Assembly: GCF_002288925.2 (NCBI RefSeq)
Contig: NW_022098022.1
Coordinates: 1,951,622 to 2,015,621, forward strand
Direction of reading: 5' to 3'
Source: Delphinapterus leucas
Taxonomy: Eukaryota; Chordata; Mammalia; Artiodactyla; Monodontidae
DNA: 64,000 nt
A model generated the notes under the pieces. It was not told the DNA's origin, did not search any database, and worked only from the letters and a program-made list of their open reading frames with translations. This document shows positions 57,513 through 64,000 of this stretch, piece by piece (the first letter of the stretch is position 1; each line of letters opens with the position of its first letter). A program made the translations under genes and the position numbers.

Positions 57513-57885
57513 GGAATATTACTGAGCCATAAAAAGGAAAGAAATTTTGCCATTTGCAACAACAAGGATCCGCTTGGAAGGTATTATGTTTAGTGAAATA
57601 AACAGAGAAGGACAAACACTACATGGTATCACTTATATGTGGACCCTAAAAAATGAAACAAACTAGTGAATATAACAAAAAAGAAACAGACTCATAGAAA
57701 ACAAACTAGTGTTTACCAGTGGGGAGAGGGAAGGGAGAGGAACACATTAGGCGTAATGGATTAAGAGGTACAAGCTAGTATGTATAAAATAAATAAGCTA
57801 CAAGGATATACTGTACAGCACAGGGAATAAAGCCAATATTTTGTAATAACTATAAATGGAGTATAATCTTTAAACAAATACATTT
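57156..57885 (+). mobile_element. L1 3' end with internal (CA)n
   Basis: The L1 sequence runs from ATCATCAAAAAGAACGC through ACAAATGTTGGCTAGGATGT, GCTACCATATGATTCAGCAA, CAATGGAATATTACTGAGCC and GGTATCACTTATATGTGGAC to GGGAATAAAGCCAATATTTT and TATAATCTTTAAA. This is the end of ORF2 plus 3' UTR, 5' truncated. A pure (CA)n of about 16 units at 57479-57511 has expanded inside it. It overlaps in L1 coordinates with the last 200 bases of the 42,278-44,330 copy, so the two are separate insertions. Confidence 0.95.
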
Positions 57886-59599
57886 TATGGCTAACAGCAA
57901 CATTTGCATAGTTGAAGCTGACCTGTGGGCTACCTGTGACAGTGCTGTGTTTTTGGTTTTTAATTTACTAATTTTATTTTACTGTGGTTAAGAACACTTA
58001 ACATGAGATGTACCCTCTTCACAAATTTTTAAGTGTACAAGTTTTTAAGACTAATCAAACAATGCCAAAATAAGATGATCAGGAGTAAGGGATCATTTTA
58101 GAGTAAAACATCCTGGAAGAATGCCAGTGAGCTCGTTAGGTGATGCAAATTCTAACAGTGAGTCGTCATAAAAATATTTTAAAAATTCAGATATCCCACA
58201 GAGAAGAGCCTTCATTCTTTGTTGGGGGGTGTCATATGTGCTACAGGGTAAAGTTGGAAGGCATGTTGCCTTCAAAAGAACAACAATAATCCTTAAAACC
58301 AAGAGTCAACAAATCAAGAGAACATCAAACTTTCCGATGAAAAAACCCTGAGTGTATAAGAAGGAGAGATGCTTATTTCTCATCTGTTTTGTCTGGATTA
58401 GTAATACCATCAGACTGAGAGTAAGTTTTCTGAGATGATTCCTTGCAGCTCTTGTTTTGAAAATGAACTTTGTTAATAAAGAATTTATTCAAATTTAAAA
58501 TACACTTGAAATCTGTAATCATCTAAGTTTATCATTTTGGTACTTAATGGCATGGCCTTATTTTTGAGGGTGGGCTTTTTGAGTAGTTTTTAAAGAAGAA
58601 AAATCGAGGAAATAGTAGCCTTTGACAAAACAGCGATGTTACGATGGCAAAATTAAACCACTGACCAAGATGAACTCTGTAACGTATGTTTCTATCAGGA
58701 ATAGCGCGAATGGAATACATTCTGATTGACTGTTTTTAAAATCCCTGTTGTACATTCTGTCATTCTGTTTTAAACACATATGAATTTTTCCATGAAATGA
58801 CAACTTACTGATAAGAAAACAGAGCAAGTCGACAGTAGTAAGTCCATTCTCGCTACTTGTTATTCTTCACATTTGTATGTTTTGCTTTACCTTCAGAATC
58901 AAAGCAAAATGCTGAAATCATTTAAATTGTATCTTTATCAGTAAGAGTTAAAATATCAGTGAATGAAATCAGCTGCAACTATGTTTTATTTACTGTTTTC
59001 CTCAATTTATGGCTTTTTCTAAATTATTTTGATCAGAATGTTTATAGGCAATTGATAAAATTAAGTTCCTTTTTTCCCATCAATGCATATTCTCTCTGAA
59101 GCTATTTAAAAATTCCAACTCTGCATGATTTGTGAAGACACAACCTAAACAATTTTGAGAGTTGGTCTGTAAATTAGAGAAGCATAACAACTAGAATGAA
59201 ATAAAAGGTATTCTAAATTCCTGGATATAGTATTAGTTCACAACCCTTAAGTGTGAAAAGAAAACTTTAAACCCATCCTAAGGTAACTGATTCCCCAAGT
59301 CTTTCACTTTATGTGTCTCATATTGCCCTTAAGTGGCCAAAGGATCTATTTACAGTATTAGAGGAGATGTACACCAGCTACATGGTTTTTCTGTCTCAAA
59401 TATGAAAACACAACCAAGGATTTTCAGGTATTTGGACAACCAACAGCAGGAAAGAAAAGACCAAGTTAAGTGAATAAATATTAAAGAGAAAGACACTGGA
59501 ATGGACACTTTGTAGAATAGACAAGACTTTTAAAATTCTCACTGAGAGTGCCCTCTTGATTTTATTGGTGGAATCATTTTTCTCCATGTTACCTCTAAA
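57886..59599. other. Unique AT-rich DNA
   Basis: About 1.7 kb with no gene or clear repeat. Confidence 0.45.
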
Positions 59600-60010
59600 T
59601 ATTTGAGTTCCTCAGGCTTGGTCCGAGATCCTTCTCTTCTATTCTTTCCCTCTACCTATGTGATCTCATCCAGTCCTATGGCATCAAATAACATCTATAT
59701 ACTGACTACACCCAATGGTGTATCTTCACTTTTGACCCCTCCTCTGAAACGTATATCTAACTGCCTACATTGCATCAGTGCATATCAAATACACTGGATA
59801 TCTCGGTGTATTTCCATTTTCACAGGTCTCTTACTACACCTCACACCCCAACATGCTTGTCCTAAGTCTTTCCCATACCTGTAAATGTCCTAGCCCAATT
59901 ACTCAAGACAAAATGGATATCAACTTTCTTTTTGTTTTCTCTATTTGACCTCCCACATCTGACCTATCTCAACTGCTTCCTCAGCATGAAAGAGTCTTCC
60001 CCAGATCTTG
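59600..60010 (+). mobile_element. Probable old LINE-type repeat (L2-like), uncertain
   Basis: Pyrimidine-rich order with GTGATCTCATCCAGTCCTAT, GGCATCAAATAACATCTATA, TATATCTAACTGCCTACATT and CTCACACCCCAACATGC resembles a common mammalian repeat I cannot name with certainty. Open frame 59603-59884 lies inside it. Confidence 0.5.
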
Positions 60011-60109
60011 ACATGGTTGTCATCTTCTGACTTTCATGTCTTAACCAGCTTGTCACCTGCTTAGTGAGACTCTCCCTGATGATCCAATCTCAAATACATG
60101 GGTACGGAC

Positions 60110-61125
60110 ATCAGTGAATTGTGAAAAAGAGGAAAAAGGATGGAAAGGATGAGAGAGGTTAGCTCTATTAGATATGAGAATATATTGTAAAATAATGGAA
60201 ATATACGATAATGATACTAAAGTATAGATGGCTCAAAAGAGAAACGTTATTATTATAATCTAAAAATAGCAAAAGTGGAGAAAGGGAATTTACAGATATT
60301 ATTTTAGCTTCGCACTTAATTACTACCATAAGTCGATAAATTCCAAATAGATTGCAGAGTTAAGAAGGAAAATCAGCAGAGAATGGACTACATTATTTAT
60401 CCCCAAAGGTACTGATTTTAAAAGAAACAATTATAAAGACAACTCAGGTAAAGGAGAAAAATCTGCCATACAAGAACGACAAAAAGCAATAAAATAAAAT
60501 GGAAAATGACTATAAAATATTTGTACAAACGGAATCAAAATTTATTACATCCTAAAGTAAGAATTTACATATGAGAATGTCACTTAGACAATAGATAAGC
60601 CCCCTCCCTTTAAATCCTGTATGAGAGGAAATTCAAATATTAACCTAATGTAACTAAAGTGTTCAATTCAATAGTAACTAAATGAAATTTACCTAAAACA
60701 GTTCTTTATTATTTTAATTTTTAAATAATCAACCTGAAAAAATTTAAAATACCATTCTGTCAGTGTATATACCCATAAGGTAATAAAAAATTCATTTATT
60801 TAATTGCCTCTAGGACTTTATTCTAAGGAAATGATCATAAGTAAGAAAACTGTCAATATATATAGGAAAATGTTTATTGTAATATTTTCCAATTGAAAAA
60901 ATCCTGGCAGCAACGAAAATACCCAAGTAAATTATGACATCTTAATGTGAAATGTGTTATAATCATTAAAAAATTATGCACAGCATGTGGAACATTGATT
61001 AACCTTAGTGAAAAAAGGCTATGATAATTACGTAAAATACACATGTACTTACAGATAAAGACTGAAGGGTCATATGATATAAGGATAATATGTGGATTGT
61101 TTCTCTTTTTAAATTTCCTTTAATA
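60110..61125 (+). mobile_element. Old L1M fragment (end of ORF2 and 3' UTR)
   Basis: AAATTCCAAATAGATTGCAG near 60,338 is typical of late L1 ORF2. TAAGGAAATGATCATAAGTA near 60,825, GGCAGCAACGAAAATACC, TAATCATTAAAAAATTATGC and AGATAAAGACTGAAGGGTCA follow an old L1M 3' UTR. It is strongly decayed with no open frame. Confidence 0.7.
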
Positions 61126-61214
61126 AATTGTGGATAATAGACACAAATATTTTTTTAAAATTCTGTTGTACACAATAGAATAGGCAAGGGCACAGAAATC
61201 AATAAGCATAACTT

Positions 61215-61445
61215 CATCTCCATTATTTTTTATTTTTTGCTGTACGCGGGCCTCTCACTGTTGTGGCCTCTCCCACTGCGGAGCACAGGCTCCGGACGTG
61301 CAGGCCCAGCGGCCACGGCTCACGGGCCCAGCCGCTCCACGGCCGCGGCATGTGGGATCTTCCCAGACCGGGGCACGATCTCGTGTCCCCTGCATCGGCA
61401 GGCGGACTCTCAACCACTGCGCCACCAGGGAAGCCCATCTCCATT
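61215..61445 (-). mobile_element. CHR-2-like SINE, antisense, with 6-bp internal insertion
   Basis: Short-form SINE on the minus strand with perfect 10-bp direct repeats CATCTCCATT at 61215-61224 and 61436-61445. Relative to the other copies, six extra bases (ACGGCC, 61339-61344) sit in the region between the B box and the GCGGAGCGG motif. The B box is altered (plus strand reads GGGCACGATCTCGTG where others read GGGCACGAACCCGTG). Open frames on both strands are SINE sequence. Confidence 0.95.
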
Positions 61446-61639
61446 TATTTTTTTTAAAAAGATCAAAACATATGTCTTAAGAAAATCAATTTAGCACAGT
61501 TAAGTAATGATTTGGTACTAACCTAGGAACACCCATATAGAAAGGTATGGATAAACTCACACTAAGTTCATGAACAGTAAGTCCCCATTGTGCCTCTACC
61601 TATAGGCTAGTTTAGGGCCATTTCTTTGTGTGCTAGAGA
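61446..61639. other. Unique DNA
   Basis: No feature recognised. Confidence 0.45.
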
Positions 61640-61880
61640 GTCCGCTGAGTGCAATGGTTTAAACACAGCTCTGGAGCCAGTCTGGGTTTGGATCTTACTT
61701 CTACCACTTACTTGCTACTTACTGATTCCTTAACCTTCTTTGGCTCCAAATCCATGAGATGGAGTATAAGTAGTATATCTCCTAGGGTTGCTGTAAGTAT
61801 TCAATGAATTAAGGTTTTTAAGACACAACAGTGCCTGGCATACAGGAAGTACTTAGTAACCTGTTAGCTACTGGACACAA
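61640..61880 (-). mobile_element. MIR, antisense, near full length
   Basis: CTCTGGAGCCAGTCTGGGTT, TACCACTTACTTGCTACTTA, CTCCTAGGGTTGCTGTAAGT, CAATGAATTAAGG and CAGTGCCTGGCATACAGGAA form the complete minus-strand MIR order. Confidence 0.92.
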
Positions 61881-62450
61881 ACGAAAAAACAAAAACTAAA
61901 GTTGCTCTTCTACCAGTCACTGGTTTTTACCTAGCCATGTTTTCTTTTCTTTAAAGTAGAAATCACTATCTGAATTTAGTGTTCTTGTATATGTTTGCTC
62001 ACAATTCAACAGTTTAAGGGGAAAGCCAATGAAACAAGAATATCATAGTCCAAATACGGAACATATAAAAATGTGGTATTCATTGAAGCTTTGATATTAG
62101 CCAAGTACTGACGAAGCATTGATGAAGATATCGTGATATTAGACCAGAAAGGAAATATAGTCTAATATACCACTTGTCCTGATACTGAATAATATTAATA
62201 TACTCTTAATAATGTAAAAAAAAAAACTACTGATTTAGAGGCTATACACACATAAACATCCATAATCATATATACACACAAATATATGTGTAAACAGAAT
62301 GTATATTCAATACCTATAATGTGCTGCAAGACAGAATGTACACCGAATAGCCTTGAATGTGTTCAAGTGACAGAAAGTGAGACACTAGGAAGAAAAACAA
62401 AATGGAGAAAAGGGCAAGGACAGTAACAGGATTATCAAGAGATACTGTTA
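61881..62450. other. Unique AT-rich DNA
   Basis: Short ACACA and TATATA tracts near 62,245-62,290; otherwise nothing. Confidence 0.45.
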
Positions 62451-62757
62451 AAAGTGTACAGCAAGGGCTTCCGTGGTGGTGCAATGGTTGAGAATCTGCC
62501 TGCTAATGCAGGGGACACGGGTTCGAGCCCTGGTCTGGGAAGATCCCACATGCCGTGGAGCAACTGGGCCCGTGAGCCACAACTACTGAGCCTGCGCATC
62601 TGGAGCCTGTGCTCCGCAACGGGAGAGGCCGCGACAGTGAGTGGCCCGTGCACCGCGATGAAGAGTGACCCCCACTCGCCGCAACTAGAGAAAGCCCGTG
62701 AGCAGAAACGAAGACCCAACGCAGCCAAAAGTAAAATAATAAAAAAGTGTATGGCAA
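62451..62757 (+). mobile_element. SINE with features intermediate between CHR-1-like and CHR-2-like
   Basis: The head (GGGCTTCCGTGGTGGTGCAA) and B box GGTTCGAGCCC lead into a CHR-2-type middle (GAGCCTGTGCTCCGCAACGG, GGCCGCGACAGTGAGTGGCC). The element then continues into the CHR-1-type 3' modules CGCCGCAACTAGAGAAAGCC and GAAGACCCAACGCAGCC. Flanks AAAGTGTACAGCAA (62451-62464) and AAAGTGTATGGCAA (62744-62757) agree at 12 of 14 bases. The diverged flanks suggest an older insertion than the copy at 9,567. Confidence 0.93.
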
Positions 62758-63185
62758 AAACTAGTAAAGTTTTACATATATTATTTAAAATCATAATAGC
62801 AACTAATAGGAGTAATAATATAAATATCAAGTTTTGGGAAGCAAGAAATCAAGACGAACTGAATTCTCGTCTGTTATAACTGGGAACCAATAGATAATTA
62901 TCTGAAATTGAGGTCAGGCAACAGAGGCTTAAGTATAATTTCTAGACTCACAAAGGTAAACCTAGTAATAAGAACAGAAAAACTCAGTAGAACTTGCCCC
63001 TGGGGGTGGGATAGGGACAGAAGGGGAGGAACACAATTCCACTGCTTTCCCTAAGTTTCTCTGTACTATAGCATTTGTTCATATGTGAATGTATTACTTT
63101 GACTTTTTGAAAAGTTGAGTTAAAAAACAGAAATTGCAGTTGCTTCTTTATTTATACTCTTCAATAAATCAGGAGTTTTGGGGCA
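62758..63185. other. Unique DNA
   Basis: No feature recognised. Confidence 0.45.
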
Positions 63186-63246
63186 TCTTTTTAATTAATT
63201 TTTATTGGAGTATAGTTGATTTACAATGCTGCGTTAGTTTCTGCTG
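63186..63246 (-). mobile_element. Very short L1 3'-end fragment
   Basis: TTTTATTGGAGTATAGTTGA, TTTACAATGCTGCGTTAGTT and TCTGCTGTCAA are the reverse complement of the L1 3' terminus. Same type as the fragment at 9,025-9,135. Confidence 0.85.
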
Positions 63247-64000
63247 TCAATAAATTGTTTCCATAACACATCCTTTTCCTACATATCCTGTGACTGGTGT
63301 TCTCTTTATTCTATGTGCAGAGCCTTTTGTACTTGCTGCATCATGTGTGTTCTCACCTTAGCCGTCTTTGAATAGGGAAAGTTCTAGCCAGGCACATCGT
63401 TTACCCATAAATGGTTTGGGTGGATTCTATTCTTACAGCCCTTCTGTGAATGTCAGAATCTTCTTTTCCAACATTAACCTAGAGGGCGGGCAGTCGATAT
63501 GCATGACCAAACAGCACTGTCCATCAATCATTTATCTGCTTTGGCTCCGCTGGTCTAAGGAGGGATCTCTTTTTCCTGCTCTCTGGTCAGTTGACCAAGC
63601 TGAGTGGAATTTACTGCTAAGGAGGTTAATCTAGGCCATGCTTCCCTCGTCAGAAAGAAGGCACGGAGCTCTTTGTTCCTCAGAAAGCCTGGCTCTCTTG
63701 GTTCTTCCCATTTTTGTTCCTTCCTGTTACTAACTTCACAGCTCGAGGTGAAATAAACTCTCACCACTTCGGTGCCTGTTTGTTCTGCATAATTCTAAGC
63801 TGTAGCTTCCAAAGGGGTGTCCAAAAACGTTAATGTGGGGGCAGCTGGTGAAAAGGTACTGTGGCCAGAAAGTAGTGTCTATACAGTAGAAGGGTTTCTG
63901 TTTTCTGCTCCACGAAATTCCATAAGGAAGAATTTGCAGGCAAAGGGCATGGAAAGTATTATGTTACCTCCTCCGTGCTTCTGTGCCACTGTCTGTCCAC
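63247..64000. other. Unclassified DNA, possible LTR-like segment
   Basis: The stretch about 63,550-63,800 has balanced composition and GGTGAAATAAACTCTCACCA (an AATAAA in an R/U5-like setting), which could be an LTR, but no family is recognised. Open frames 63368-63634 and 63555-63767 overlap on opposite strands and are featureless. Confidence 0.3.

Overview
This window is animal, not bacterial. It is AT-rich mammalian DNA full of interspersed repeats, with no open reading frame that I can defend as a real protein-coding gene. The lineage signal is strong. There are eight copies of tRNA-Glu-derived CHR-type SINEs with a tRNA-like head (A box near TGGCGCAGTGG, B box near GGTTCGNNCC) and an A-rich tail. 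Several still have good target-site duplications. CHR SINEs of this length and sequence are typical of whales and dolphins and their close relatives, so I read the source as a cetacean. Family names for old repeats come from remembered consensus sequences, not from a search.

Layout. 1-5,200: unique AT-rich DNA, an AT/TTTA microsatellite, two adjacent class I retrovirus-type LTRs (2,395-3,485) and an L1 tail. 5,200-15,650: a long-form SINE, a MaLR LTR, a MIR, an AC repeat, two small L1 3' ends with target-site duplications, a CHR-2 SINE and an antisense MLT1 LTR. 15,650-25,990: mostly unique sequence with two antisense SINEs, a solitary LTR (21,094-21,625), a small coding-like patch (about 23,143-23,283), a five-copy 28-bp minisatellite, a MER5A-like DNA transposon and an L2 remnant. 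26,000-32,160: a block with few repeats that looks like conserved non-coding DNA, interrupted by one L1 fragment. 32,160-34,500: a DNA transposon remnant, a CpG-rich LTR-like segment, an antisense long SINE and a second copy of the 21-kb LTR in opposite orientation. 34,500-49,960: MIR and L2 fossils, two CHR-2 SINEs, 2 kb of decayed L1 ORF2 and an old L1 3' end. 50,000-64,000: an old LTR-like repeat, an MLT1 LTR, a CpG cluster with a perfect CRE and a CTCF-like motif (53,740-53,970), a further L1 3' end, old L1, two SINEs and MIRs.

There is no operon, pathway or coding system here. The window is best read as intergenic or deep intronic DNA. I found no undescribed coding system. The items most worth checking are the CpG/CRE/CTCF-like cluster near 53.8 kb, the CpG-rich LTR-like segment at 32.7-33.3 kb, the coding-like patch near 23.2 kb, the 28-bp minisatellite, the intermediate SINE at 62.5 kb and the repeat-poor AT-rich block at 26.2-29.6 kb.
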